Assembly: GCA_015058625.1 (NCBI GenBank)
Contig: SVCA01000004.1
Location: forward strand, 62,001 to 126,000
Origin: Pseudoselenomonas ruminantium
GTDB lineage: Bacteria > Bacillota > Negativicutes > Selenomonadales > Selenomonadaceae
Length of the DNA: 64,000 nucleotides
Direction of reading: 5' to 3'
Part shown: positions 50,855 through 59,545 of the stretch, in pieces
Numbering within the stretch: the stretch's first letter is position 1
Layout of the letters: each line of letters starts with the position of its first letter
Position numbers and translations under genes: made by a program
The notes under the pieces: generated by a model
The model's database searches: none
Seen by the model: the letters and a program-made list of their open reading frames with translations, nothing else
What the model was told of the DNA's origin: nothing

Positions 50855-51607
50855 ATGAAAAAGACACTCGCAGCCACTATGCTGGCCACAATCGTTTGTG
50901 CAGGTTCGGCTTTTGCTGCACCTGCGGCAAAGGACGGGGTTATCCCATACCCGCAGGGACAGCATCCCAATCAGGAAGGCGCGTGGTCTGCCCCCGCAGA
51001 AATCAATCACGCGAATTCACCGTACTTTAAGCATGTAAATGTCTATGAACTCGAGAGCATCAACGGGCGCCGGGTGGTTATGCCGCATTATCCCAGCTAC
51101 CAGCAAACAACGGAGTATACCTGCGGTCCTGCGGCAGCTTTGACCATGCTTTATTGGTACGGCAGGCAAAACTATGATGAACTGACGCTGGCCAAGGAAA
51201 TGAAAACCCGGCCGTATCCCTATGGCACAAACGTCAAGGATATGGTTAAATTCTTTGAGAAAATTGGCTGGCAGGTGGAAAGCAGCCTCCAGGCGGATAA
51301 GATAAGCCGTTATGAGGATTTCCAGGATTTTGTCTGGTATCATCTGGAAAAGGGCAGACCGATTCTTGTGGAAAATGTGGAATGGGGCGGCCACTGGCGC
51401 GTGATTATCGGCTATGATACCATGGGAACCGACTCTACGCTGGATGATATGCTGATTTTGGCTGACCCTTACGATACTTGCGACCACAATCAGGACGGCT
51501 ATACAACCCAGAATGCGCAGAGTTTCTTTTCCATGTGGTTTGATCACTTTATCCTGCCCAAGAGCGAACAATATCAGCCGTGGATTGTTGCCTATCCGAA
51601 GGATTAA
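50855..51607 (+). CDS. Exported C39-like cysteine peptidase
   Basis: 250 residues with a signal peptide (1-23, ending AFAA). The catalytic pattern is QTTEYTCGPAAALTMLYWYG (Q and C90), GGHWRVIIGYD (His) and LADPYD (Asp), that of peptidase_C39/C39_2 proteins such as those cleaving double-glycine leaders or acting in the periplasm. There is no ABC transporter part, so it is a free-standing enzyme. The ATG at 50855 follows GAAGGGA. It lies directly before pilT, though a role in pilus processing is only a guess. Confidence 0.82.
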   Translation: MKKTLAATMLATIVCAGSAFAAPAAKDGVIPYPQGQHPNQEGAWSAPAEINHANSPYFKHVNVYELESINGRRVVMPHYPSYQQTTEYTCGPAAALTMLYWYGRQNYDELTLAKEMKTRPYPYGTNVKDMVKFFEKIGWQVESSLQADKISRYEDFQDFVWYHLEKGRPILVENVEWGGHWRVIIGYDTMGTDSTLDDMLILADPYDTCDHNQDGYTTQNAQSFFSMWFDHFILPKSEQYQPWIVAYPKD

Positions 51608-51647
51608 GTGCCCGCATAAAAGGATAGACATTTCGAGGTGATAACCT

Positions 51648-52700
51648 ATGCTTGAGGATGTCGATGGGCTGGAACTTATCCGCACAGCTATCGAAAAGGA
51701 CGCGTCCGATATCCATTTGACCGTCGGCCAACGCCCCTATATGCGCTGTTTGGGGAAGCTGCAGGCAATGCGCAGCACAGCGCTGACGGAATCTTTTATC
51801 GCCGGATTTATTGCCCGGCTTTTCAATGACAGCCAGCAGGAAAAACTGGCCGCGGACCGGGAGCTGGATGCGTCCTGGACATTTGCGGGACGCAGGTTCC
51901 GTGTTCATGCTTACTATCAGCAAGGATTTCCGGCTATGGCGCTGCGCCTGCTGCCGGAACGGATTCCCGCTCTTATCGAACTGGAACTGCCCGCGGCCTG
52001 GCAGAAGATGAAGGAACTCGACAAGGGACTGATTTTCGTGACGGGGCGCACAGGCTCCGGCAAGAGCACGACACTTGCTTCTTTTATCCAGGAGCTCAAT
52101 CGGGAAAAGGCCTGCCATATTGTGACCTTGGAAGCGCCCATCGAATACATCTTTGAGCCGGATAAGTGTTTTATCAGCCAGCGGGAGCTCGGAAAGGACT
52201 TTATAAGTTTTCCTGCGGCGCTGCGCAGCGCATTGCGGGAGATGCCTGATATATTGCTAGTTGGTGAGATTCGCGATGCCGTCACCTTGCAGACCGCTTT
52301 GACCGCAGCTTCGACAGGAATGCTGGTATTGGCGACTCTCCATAGTGGCAGTGCCGTGGATACTGTACTGCGCATAGAAGGCATGTTTCCCACGGAGCAG
52401 CGGGATTCTATCCGCGCTCTGCTGTCTGAAGTATTGACGGGAATCTTTGCCCAGCAGCTTGTGCCTGACCGAACAGGCGGGCGGCTCGCGGTGTCTGAAG
52501 TCCTGCTGGCCGTGCCTGCGGTGCGCAGTCTTATCCGTCAGGGCAAATACGGTCAGCTGTATTCGCAAATGATGAGCCATCAGGATAGGGGCATGCAGAC
52601 CATGGGCACAGCGGCCAAACATTTGCTGCAGGCAGGGCGCATCCATTCCGAAACATATACCCGCCTGACAGCAGCGGAACATGCAGGAGGCATGATATGA
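51648..52700 (+). CDS. pilT: Type IV pilus retraction ATPase PilT
   Basis: Disassembles pilin and retracts the pilus for twitching and DNA uptake. 350 residues. Visible are ASDIHLTVGQRPYMR, Walker A GRTGSGKST (about 132-140), TLEAPIEYIF, LVGEIRDAVTL and ATLHSGSAVDTVLRI. The PilT-specific AIRNLI-type motif region near the C terminus is present as VRSLIRQGKYGQLYSQM. The ATG at 51648 follows CGAGGTGA. Its stop overlaps the next gene. Confidence 0.93.
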   Translation: MLEDVDGLELIRTAIEKDASDIHLTVGQRPYMRCLGKLQAMRSTALTESFIAGFIARLFNDSQQEKLAADRELDASWTFAGRRFRVHAYYQQGFPAMALRLLPERIPALIELELPAAWQKMKELDKGLIFVTGRTGSGKSTTLASFIQELNREKACHIVTLEAPIEYIFEPDKCFISQRELGKDFISFPAALRSALREMPDILLVGEIRDAVTLQTALTAASTGMLVLATLHSGSAVDTVLRIEGMFPTEQRDSIRALLSEVLTGIFAQQLVPDRTGGRLAVSEVLLAVPAVRSLIRQGKYGQLYSQMMSHQDRGMQTMGTAAKHLLQAGRIHSETYTRLTAAEHAGGMI

Positions 52701-53926
52701 ATTATGCGTATGAAGCCTGCAACCGGCAGGGCGAGCATTTCCAAGGGCAGATTGAAGCGGGCAGCCGTCAGGAAGCCGCCCATAAGATACGCCGTCAGGG
52801 ATTATGGATTACCTCTTTGCAGGAAGTGATGGCAAAAAGCCCTCACGCAAGCCCCGTTTCTCATCTACGCCGCTTATTTACCGGCAGGGAAATCAGTCCT
52901 GCGCAGACCGCTTGCTTTTGCCGTCAAATGGCCGTGCTGCTGACAGCTGGCATGCCCGTTCACGAAGCGTTAAAATCATTGCTGGCGGGCGGAGGACAGG
53001 GAAGCTATGGCCAACTGCTCGCAAGGCTGTACCAAAAAGTCTTAAAGGGAAGGGCCCTGTCCGCAGCCATGGAAGAAGAAAGCGGCAGCTTTTCCCCACA
53101 GGTTATCCGCTTGGTGGAAGCAGGGGAACAGGGCGGTTCACTGGAAGCAATCTTTAACCGTCTGGCAGACTTTCTTGAGCAGAGTGTAAAAGCCAAAGAA
53201 AAAATGAAATCCATTCTGCTCTATCCGGCCATCATTGGCCTTACGGCTCTGGTTGTGCTGATTTTTATGACACTCTTTATCCTGCCCACCTTTGCTAGTC
53301 TCTTGGCTAATTTGCAAAGTGAACTGCCGCTGGCGACGAAATTATTATTGCAAGTTTCCGCTTTCCTGCAGGAGAGAGGACAGCTCTTATGCGGATTGAG
53401 CCTGCCATGCCTCGGGATTTTGTACATCATCAGCCAGCTGCCTCAGGTTCGATTTATCTGCGCACGGCTGCTGCTTTCCATGCCCTTTATGGGAAGATTA
53501 GCCCAGCATACGGCCTGGTCACTCGTTCTAAGCACGCTGGCCCTGCTGATTGAGCAGGGGATTGTGTTACACGAGGCCTTGAAAATGGCAGCCAAAACAG
53601 CAGGCAATCCCTATCTGGAACAGGAAATCCTGCAGGTGCAGGTGAAGGTGGAACAGGGCAGTTCCCTGATGAAAGCCCTTTCTCCCTGTCCCTTCTTTCC
53701 TCCCATGCTTCAGGAAATGCTGGAAGCAGGTGAGCAGTCGGGGCAGCTCGAAACCATGCTCAACAAAGCCGCGGCCTTCTGTCAGGTACTGGCGGAAAAC
53801 GAATCTGCCCGCCTGCAGGCTTTGGCTGAACCGGCCGCCATCTTCGCCGTAGGCGGTTTGGTTTTCTTTATGGTCATGGCGGTGATTATGCCACTGTTGA
53901 ACACCATGGATGCCCTAACCATGTAA
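52697..53926 (+). CDS. Type IV pilus/competence inner-membrane platform protein (PilC/ComGB-like)
   Basis: 409 residues of the GspF family, with two copies of the T2SSF domain (about 70-190 and 270-395) and three hydrophobic segments (near 175, 225 and 380). The opening NYAYEACNRQGEHFQGQIEA and FCRQMAVLLTAGMPVHEAL are typical. It overlaps pilT by four bases (ATGA). With the ComGA-like ATPase and PilT it forms part of the machinery; pilins and prepilin peptidase are not in the window. Confidence 0.92.
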   Translation: MNYAYEACNRQGEHFQGQIEAGSRQEAAHKIRRQGLWITSLQEVMAKSPHASPVSHLRRLFTGREISPAQTACFCRQMAVLLTAGMPVHEALKSLLAGGGQGSYGQLLARLYQKVLKGRALSAAMEEESGSFSPQVIRLVEAGEQGGSLEAIFNRLADFLEQSVKAKEKMKSILLYPAIIGLTALVVLIFMTLFILPTFASLLANLQSELPLATKLLLQVSAFLQERGQLLCGLSLPCLGILYIISQLPQVRFICARLLLSMPFMGRLAQHTAWSLVLSTLALLIEQGIVLHEALKMAAKTAGNPYLEQEILQVQVKVEQGSSLMKALSPCPFFPPMLQEMLEAGEQSGQLETMLNKAAAFCQVLAENESARLQALAEPAAIFAVGGLVFFMVMAVIMPLLNTMDALTM

Positions 53927-53930
53927 ACAA

Positions 53931-53971
53931 AAAAATTGACTTGTCAAATTCGCCTTGACAAGTCAATTTTT
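53931..53971. terminator. Bidirectional terminator between pilC-like gene and nadE, an inverted palindrome pair
   Basis: AAAAATTGACTTGTCAA (53931-53947) and TTGACAAGTCAATTTTT (53955-53971) are perfect complements: a 17-bp stem with a 7-nt loop and T residues on both strands. Each arm contains one full TTGACNNGTCAA palindrome. Confidence 0.95.
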
Positions 53972-53973
53972 CG

Positions 53974-55863
53974 TTAGGACAGCAGTTTTTCCTTAAGCTG
54001 CTGATATTTTAAGGTGTAATAGGGACCGTTCTGCGCTTCGCGATGGTCAAAGCCGTAGGCGCGGCGGCTGACAGCAAGGATGGGCGGTGCCTGAATGCGC
54101 TTGGCCACAGCCATGCCCGTAAAGAGATTCCACCAGCGTTCCAAATCCGCGATGAATTCCTGCGCCGTGGGGAAATATTTGGCCACGAGACCCGGCTCAC
54201 AGCCTAAGTTTTCTTCGAGCGTACCATCAGCATACCATTCCAGAATATCCTCCGGCGCGGCCTTCTGCCAGCGCTCGATAAAGGAACGGAAGAGGAAATC
54301 ATGGTACGGATATTTGATGGGGTCGCCCTTGCCCTCGTCCACATTCTGCGCCGAGGAAAGTTCCGCACTCGGCACGATATCGATAATGCCCTGTGGCACT
54401 ACTTCGCGGCCATAGACTTCATCATTCATGTAATGGGCCAGCGCATAGACCTGATATTTCCAGAGGTCAGCCAGTGCCGCCAGGAAGCCGGACTGGTCAC
54501 CGTAGAGAGTGGAGTAGCCAACCGTTGTCTCCGCTTTGTTGGCATTGCAGGTAAAGCCGCCGCCAAAGGCTGCCGCCGCACCTGCCAGAATCCGGGCACT
54601 GCGGTCACGGGCCTGAATGTTTTCCGTGACGAAGGAAGACACGGTAAGATTCTGCTCGAAGCCATCCGTCAGATAGGTGATGGGAGTGTTAGAAAGCTGT
54701 TCCACCGTATGGTCCACAGAATGCTGAATGGGAATCACCGTGTACTGGCAGCCCAGATTATCGGCCAGCTCCTTGCTGAGTCCCTTGGTGGTAGCAGAGT
54801 TAAAGACGCTGGGCATATTCACGAGCAGGAGATTTTCCGGGCCGACGATTTTGGCATAGAGGGCGGCGGCCACAGCCGAGTCGATACCGCCAGAGATACC
54901 GATGACGACCTTCTTCATGCGGATGTTTTCGAGGAAGCGGCGCACGCCATAGCTCAGTGCACGGTAGATATGCGCAATATCCGGTTCCTTGTCGTCGGGC
55001 AGGGCAGGCATGGAGGAGAGCTCATCCATATCCACAATGGTCAGTTCTTCCTGATACTCCTCACTCATAGCGCAGACCTGACCCTTTTCGTTATAGGCCG
55101 TGCTGGCCCCGTCAAAAGTGTAAACGGTCTTGCCGTTATTCTGCAAACCGATGGCGTTGACATAGAACAGCGGCTTGCCCGCTTCCTTGGCCTGCTGGCC
55201 AAAGACACGGTTGCGCTTGTTGTTCTTGCCAAGCGTATAGGGCGAAGCGGAGATATTGACGAAGAAATCAATCTGCCCCTTATCCTGCAGAATCTGCAGC
55301 GGTTCCAGCGCATAGTTATCGCTCCAACCGTCCTCACAAAGAAGGCAGCCTGCATTGTAGCTCTTGCCCTGCAGGGTAAGCATGACCGGCGCAATGAGGT
55401 CCGCAGGATTTTTGCCCTGTTCCAGCGCCAGCTGTTGAAGGCTGTAGAAATGACGGGTGTCATCAAACTCCCGGTAGTTGGGCATCAACGTCTTGATGAC
55501 AAAAGGATAGTCCTGTCCGGCAGGCGCGATGAGCTTGCCATCCTGCGCCGTAAAGAAGGCATTGTACTTGCGCACCCGGCCATCGTTGTTCATCTTTTCC
55601 CAGTCCATGGCGATATTGCCGAACATCACGGTAATACCCTTAGAGGCTTCGATAATCTCCTGACCGTAATGTTCGCAGTCGGCGAGGAAGCTGGTCTGCT
55701 CCCAGGTGTCACCGAGCAGATAGCCGGGAATGGCCATTTCGGGGAAGATGATGACATCCACATGTTCCGTCCGGGCTTCATCCATCATGCGCAGCATGGT
55801 GGCGGCGTTTTTATCGGGATGCCCAGGGATGACTTCCATCTGGGCCATAGCTATTTTCAACAA
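53974..55863 (-). CDS. nadE: Glutamine-dependent NAD+ synthetase
   Basis: Makes NAD+ from deamido-NAD+ with ammonia from glutamine. About 629 residues: an N-terminal nitrilase-type glutaminase (1-270; FPEMAIPGY, AGCLLCEDGW with the catalytic cysteine) and a C-terminal synthetase (about 310-629) with the P-loop GISGGIDSAVAAALYA. The usual start would be MKIAMAQMEV; TTG codons at 55863 and 55860 are 6-9 bases from GGAGTGA, while a GTG at 55872 overlaps that site, so I choose 55863. It is the only large gene on the minus strand and is convergent with the pilus genes. Confidence 0.93.
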   Translation of the reverse strand: MLKIAMAQMEVIPGHPDKNAATMLRMMDEARTEHVDVIIFPEMAIPGYLLGDTWEQTSFLADCEHYGQEIIEASKGITVMFGNIAMDWEKMNNDGRVRKYNAFFTAQDGKLIAPAGQDYPFVIKTLMPNYREFDDTRHFYSLQQLALEQGKNPADLIAPVMLTLQGKSYNAGCLLCEDGWSDNYALEPLQILQDKGQIDFFVNISASPYTLGKNNKRNRVFGQQAKEAGKPLFYVNAIGLQNNGKTVYTFDGASTAYNEKGQVCAMSEEYQEELTIVDMDELSSMPALPDDKEPDIAHIYRALSYGVRRFLENIRMKKVVIGISGGIDSAVAAALYAKIVGPENLLLVNMPSVFNSATTKGLSKELADNLGCQYTVIPIQHSVDHTVEQLSNTPITYLTDGFEQNLTVSSFVTENIQARDRSARILAGAAAAFGGGFTCNANKAETTVGYSTLYGDQSGFLAALADLWKYQVYALAHYMNDEVYGREVVPQGIIDIVPSAELSSAQNVDEGKGDPIKYPYHDFLFRSFIERWQKAAPEDILEWYADGTLEENLGCEPGLVAKYFPTAQEFIADLERWWNLFTGMAVAKRIQAPPILAVSRRAYGFDHREAQNGPYYTLKYQQLKEKLLS

Positions 55864-55896
55864 AGCATTCACTCCAATTATGTCAGTTTCCCTTCA

Positions 55897-55925
55897 ATGA
55901 TACGCTATATCCTTTGACAAGTCAA
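55897..55925 (-). promoter_or_regulatory. nadE promoter with a palindrome as -35
   Basis: Read on the minus strand, TTGACT (55925-55920) and TATCAT (55902-55897) are 17 bp apart. The -35 hexamer is the first half of a full TTGACTTGTCAA palindrome (55914-55925). Confidence 0.7.
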
Positions 55926-56028
55926 AAATTAATAATTTTTTTAGGAATAGGCAGGAAGAAAGACAACCATAGAGAACTATACAAAATGTTTGGAAACATA
56001 TTTTATGCAAAGAAAAGGGGTTAGAAAC

Positions 56029-57135
56029 ATGAAATGTAAGAAAAAGGTTCTCTCCGCACTGGTAGCATTAGGTCTGGCTTTCGGCGGCGCTACGGTCAGC
56101 CTGCCAGCTGCTGAAGCGGCATCGGTGGATACCATTTCCAAGATTTCCGTAAAAGCAGACGGTTCCAATTTCAAGTATTGGAATCAGAATTCGGCTTCCT
56201 TTAAGGCTTTGAAGGCTTATGTGGAAGATGTTACCAATCCCAAGAGCCCGAACTTCATTCCAGTAAAAGACCGTGTCTGTGTGTCCGATATGGATGGCAC
56301 CTTCTACGGTGAACTGGCACCGACCTACTCCGAATGGTATATGTATTTTCATCGCATCTTCAACGACAAATCCTATCATCCCACGGCTACAGAAAAAGCT
56401 TATGCGGAAGAATGCCTGAAGGCAGCCAAGGCCAACAAGATTTCGGCAGATATGGATGCCGGTGAAGATATGGCCCAGGCACGCGCCTTTGAAGGCATGA
56501 GCCTGCAGGAATTCGATGCGTATGTAGCCAAATGGCTCAAAGAAACTCCCTGCGACGGCCTTTCCAACCTGACCATGGCGGAAGCATACTACCTGCCGAT
56601 GATTGAAGTCATCACCTATCTGCAGGCCAACGGCTTCAACTTCTATGTGGTAACGGGTACGGACCGTCAGATGGTGCGCACGGCACTCAAAGCCATTCCC
56701 TCCATCCGGCCGGACCATGTAATCGGCACGGACAGCATCAGCATCGCTAAGCGTCAGGGCTTTGCCGGTTCCCAGTATTTCCAATTCGGGAAAAAAGATG
56801 AAATGATGCGCGGTGCTTATCAGGCCACCAACAACAAGATGCAGAAGGTATCGAATATCTGCCGCGAAATCGGCATTCGTCCGGTACTGGCACTGGGGAA
56901 CAGCAGCTCCGATGCTTCCATGCTGAATTATGCCGTATTCAACGACAAGTATAAGAGCATGGCTATGGGCGTTAACTGCGATGATGGCGAACGCGATTGG
57001 GGCGGCCCGAAGAAATCCAAGAAGTTCCATGACCTCTGCGTGAAATTCGGTTGGGTTCCCATCTCCATGCATGATGACTGGAAGACCATCTATGGCGATA
57101 ACGTCAAAAAGACCACCCAGAACTTCCGCAAATAA
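56029..57135 (+). CDS. Exported HAD-superfamily phosphatase
   Basis: 368 residues with a signal peptide (about 1-27, ending AEAA). The HAD motifs are SDMDGTFYGE (nucleophile D87, acid D89), FYVVTGTDRQM (motif II threonine) and LALGNSSSDASML (motif IV). A large insertion between motifs I and II forms the cap. The substrate is unknown; a periplasmic acid phosphatase role fits, alongside the histidine phosphatase at 32 kb. The ATG at 56029 follows AAAAGGGG; an upstream ATG at 55990 precedes that site. Confidence 0.88.
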   Translation: MKCKKKVLSALVALGLAFGGATVSLPAAEAASVDTISKISVKADGSNFKYWNQNSASFKALKAYVEDVTNPKSPNFIPVKDRVCVSDMDGTFYGELAPTYSEWYMYFHRIFNDKSYHPTATEKAYAEECLKAAKANKISADMDAGEDMAQARAFEGMSLQEFDAYVAKWLKETPCDGLSNLTMAEAYYLPMIEVITYLQANGFNFYVVTGTDRQMVRTALKAIPSIRPDHVIGTDSISIAKRQGFAGSQYFQFGKKDEMMRGAYQATNNKMQKVSNICREIGIRPVLALGNSSSDASMLNYAVFNDKYKSMAMGVNCDDGERDWGGPKKSKKFHDLCVKFGWVPISMHDDWKTIYGDNVKKTTQNFRK

Positions 57136-57155
57136 ATTTCAGACAGATATTTACG

Positions 57156-57186
57156 AGGCAGGCCGCTTAATGGTCTGCCTTTTTTA
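57156..57186 (+). terminator. Terminator after the HAD phosphatase gene
   Basis: AGGCAGGCC (57156-57164) pairs with GGTCTGCCT (57172-57180), one wobble, followed by six T residues. Confidence 0.9.
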
Positions 57187-57306
57187 TTGTTGAGGCAAAC
57201 ATCGATTTACATTTTTTAATGGATTCCAAAATTTAGTAGCATATTTTGTAAAACCGCTGTATAATAGATAGCGGACGTTCAAGAAAGAAATTAGGTGTAA
57301 CAAGAA

Positions 57307-57795
57307 ATGGCAAAAAAGAAAAAAGAAGCAAAGACCAACGCGGCAAGAATTTTGGACACGTTAGGCATCAGCTATGAACTCAAGACCTACGAGGTGGACG
57401 AAAATGACCTGTCCGCAGTCCATGTGGCAGAATCGGTGGGCATGCCCATTGAGATGGTCTATAAGACTTTGGTGTGCCGGGGCGACAAGAATGGCGTTCT
57501 GATGGCTGTAATCCCCGGTGGGGGAGAGCTCGACTTAAAGGCGCTGGCCGCAGCCTCCGGCAACAAGCGGGTGGAAATGGTTCACTTGAAGGAAGTCTTT
57601 GGCCTGACGGGTTATATCCGCGGGGGATGTTCGCCATTGGGAGCCAAGAAGGACTACCCTGTGTATCTTGATGCCAGCGCCGAAGCGCAGGAGGTCATTG
57701 CCATCAGCGCCGGCAAGCGCGGCGAGCAGATTATCTTGAAACCTGCGGATTTGGTGCAGGCAGCCAAGGCCACGGTGGTCACAGTCAGCAGATAA
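57307..57795 (+). CDS. ybaK: Cys-tRNA(Pro)/Cys-tRNA(Cys) deacylase YbaK
   Basis: A trans-editing factor that hydrolyses mischarged Cys-tRNA(Pro). 162 residues with KTLVCRG, the GGGELDLKALA loop, GYIRGGCSPLG and AISAGKRGEQIILKP, all typical of YbaK/EbsC. It has a lysine-rich N terminus. A TATAAT at 57260-57265 is flanked by CCGCT and AGCGG arms, which may be an operator. thrC follows 36 bases later. Confidence 0.93.
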   Translation: MAKKKKEAKTNAARILDTLGISYELKTYEVDENDLSAVHVAESVGMPIEMVYKTLVCRGDKNGVLMAVIPGGGELDLKALAAASGNKRVEMVHLKEVFGLTGYIRGGCSPLGAKKDYPVYLDASAEAQEVIAISAGKRGEQIILKPADLVQAAKATVVTVSR

Positions 57796-57831
57796 AGTTG
57801 TATTGATATTGATAGGAAAGAGGCGGTTTGA

Positions 57832-59319
57832 TTGAAGTATAGCAGTACCCGGGGAAACAGCGCACAGGTAACTTCGGCAGAAGCCATCATCAAAGGACTC
57901 GCACTTGACAGTGGTCTTTTCGTGCCCGATGAGCTTCCCCAGATTGACATGTCATTTATTGAAAGCTTAGTGCCCCTTTCCTATGAAGAACGGGCACAGA
58001 AAGTGCTCGGCCTGTTCCTAACAGATTACAGTGCCGAGGAAATAAAAACCTGCGTGGAAAATGCCTATGGTCATGGCAAGTTCGACTGCGAAGGCCGGGC
58101 TCCCGTAACCGATTTGGGCACGATGCAGGTGCTTGAACTTTGGCATGGGCCGACCAGCGCCTTCAAGGATATGGCTTTACAGCTGCTGCCCCAGCTCATG
58201 AGCACGGCGCTCAAGAAAACAGGGGAGCAGGACAAGGTGCTGATTCTCGTGGCCACTTCCGGCGATACGGGCAAAGCCGCTCTCGAAGGCTTTAAGGATG
58301 TAGACCAGATTTCCATCATGGTTTTCTATCCCGAAGGCGGTGTCAGCAAGATTCAGCAGCTGCAGATGCTGACCCAGGAAGGAACTAATGTCAATGTCAC
58401 GGCCGTCAAGGGTAACTTTGACGATGCCCAGAGTGGCGTCAAGGTGATTTTTGCCGACCAGGATTTTAACAGCCAATTGGAAAGTAAGGGCGTAAAGCTG
58501 TCCTCGGCCAACTCCATCAACTGGGGCCGCCTTGTGCCGCAGATTGTCTATTATTTCAGCGCCTATGCCGATTTGTGCAAGGCTGGCCGCATCAAGGCAG
58601 GGGAGGCGATTAACTTCACCGTGCCGACCGGCAACTTCGGCAATATTCTGGCTGGCTTCTATGCCAAACAAATGGGCCTGCCGGTGCATAAGCTCATCTG
58701 CGCCTCCAATGCCAACAACGTGCTGACGGATTTCCTGCAGACGGGCCGTTATGACCGGAACCGGGAGTTCTACAAGACCATCACCCCATCCATGGATATT
58801 CTGATTTCCAGCAATCTGGAGCGCCTCCTTTATCATGTGACGGGAGACAAGGCGCAGGTGGCTGACTGGATGGCTCAGCTTGCACAGAAAGGCAGCTATG
58901 AAGTGGATGTGAAAACCCGCGGCATCATCAAGGAAACCTTCTGGGCAGATTTCGTAGACGACGAAGCCACCAAGAAGTGCATCCGTCAGGTCTACGGGCA
59001 GCATAAGTATGTGTTGGACACCCATTCCGCGGTGGCTTATCAGGTAGCCGAAAACTACCGCCATGAAACCAAGGACAACCATGTGATGGTGGTCGTATCT
59101 ACCGCCAGCCCCTATAAATTCAACGGCAGCGTGCTCGAAGCCCTGCAGGTGGAGACGGACGGACTGGATGAATTCGGCCTTTTGGGCAAGCTCCGTGAAA
59201 TGAATGACCAGCCCATTCCGGCAGGACTTGCCGCCCTCAAGACGAAGGAAGTGCGTCACAAAGGCGTTTGCGGCAAAGAGGCCATGGCAGAGTCCGTGCT
59301 GAACTTCATCGAAACTTAA
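57832..59319 (+). CDS. thrC: Threonine synthase
   Basis: PLP enzyme converting O-phosphohomoserine to threonine. 495 residues, the longer (yeast/E. coli-like) form. Visible are YSSTRGN, the PLP lysine in GPTSAFKDMALQLLPQ (about 107-122), ATSGDTGKAAL and VPTGNFGNILAG. The start is TTG at 57832 with AAAGAGG upstream. One palindrome-like site (TTGACATGTCAT, 57944-57955) encodes IDMSF. Confidence 0.95.
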   Translation: MKYSSTRGNSAQVTSAEAIIKGLALDSGLFVPDELPQIDMSFIESLVPLSYEERAQKVLGLFLTDYSAEEIKTCVENAYGHGKFDCEGRAPVTDLGTMQVLELWHGPTSAFKDMALQLLPQLMSTALKKTGEQDKVLILVATSGDTGKAALEGFKDVDQISIMVFYPEGGVSKIQQLQMLTQEGTNVNVTAVKGNFDDAQSGVKVIFADQDFNSQLESKGVKLSSANSINWGRLVPQIVYYFSAYADLCKAGRIKAGEAINFTVPTGNFGNILAGFYAKQMGLPVHKLICASNANNVLTDFLQTGRYDRNREFYKTITPSMDILISSNLERLLYHVTGDKAQVADWMAQLAQKGSYEVDVKTRGIIKETFWADFVDDEATKKCIRQVYGQHKYVLDTHSAVAYQVAENYRHETKDNHVMVVVSTASPYKFNGSVLEALQVETDGLDEFGLLGKLREMNDQPIPAGLAALKTKEVRHKGVCGKEAMAESVLNFIET

Positions 59320-59333
59320 CCATTTGATGTCAG

Positions 59334-59375
59334 AACACGAATCATTAAGAACATGTTGATTCGTGTTTTGTTTTC
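59334..59375 (+). terminator. Terminator after thrC
   Basis: AACACGAATCA (59334-59344) pairs perfectly with TGATTCGTGTT (59357-59367), followed by TTGTTTT. Confidence 0.88.
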
Positions 59376-59438
59376 CTTATATAATTTATATCTGACAATT
59401 TTGATAAATGTTAGTTTTTGAATTAGATAAGAAAATAG

Positions 59439-59467
59439 TTGACATTTATGGAAAAATAAGCTAATAT
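59439..59467 (+). promoter_or_regulatory. Promoter of pckA
   Basis: TTGACA (59439-59444) and TAATAT (59462-59467) at 17 bp; an overlapping TATAAT (59465-59470) would have 20-bp spacing. About 70 nt of leader follow, with a weak TGAGAA/TTCTCA hairpin. Confidence 0.7.
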
Positions 59468-59545
59468 AATATGCGTGGTGAGAAACAAAAGTGAAAAGCT
59501 TCTCAAACTGCAAAGTATCTTTTTACGAAAGAGGTTGACTGTAAA

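Noticed and set aside
54301..55917. 538-codon open frame on the plus strand opposite nadE
   Set aside because: It is the antisense shadow of nadE, whose glutaminase and synthetase motifs are unmistakable on the minus strand; no ribosome binding site or family match for the shadow.
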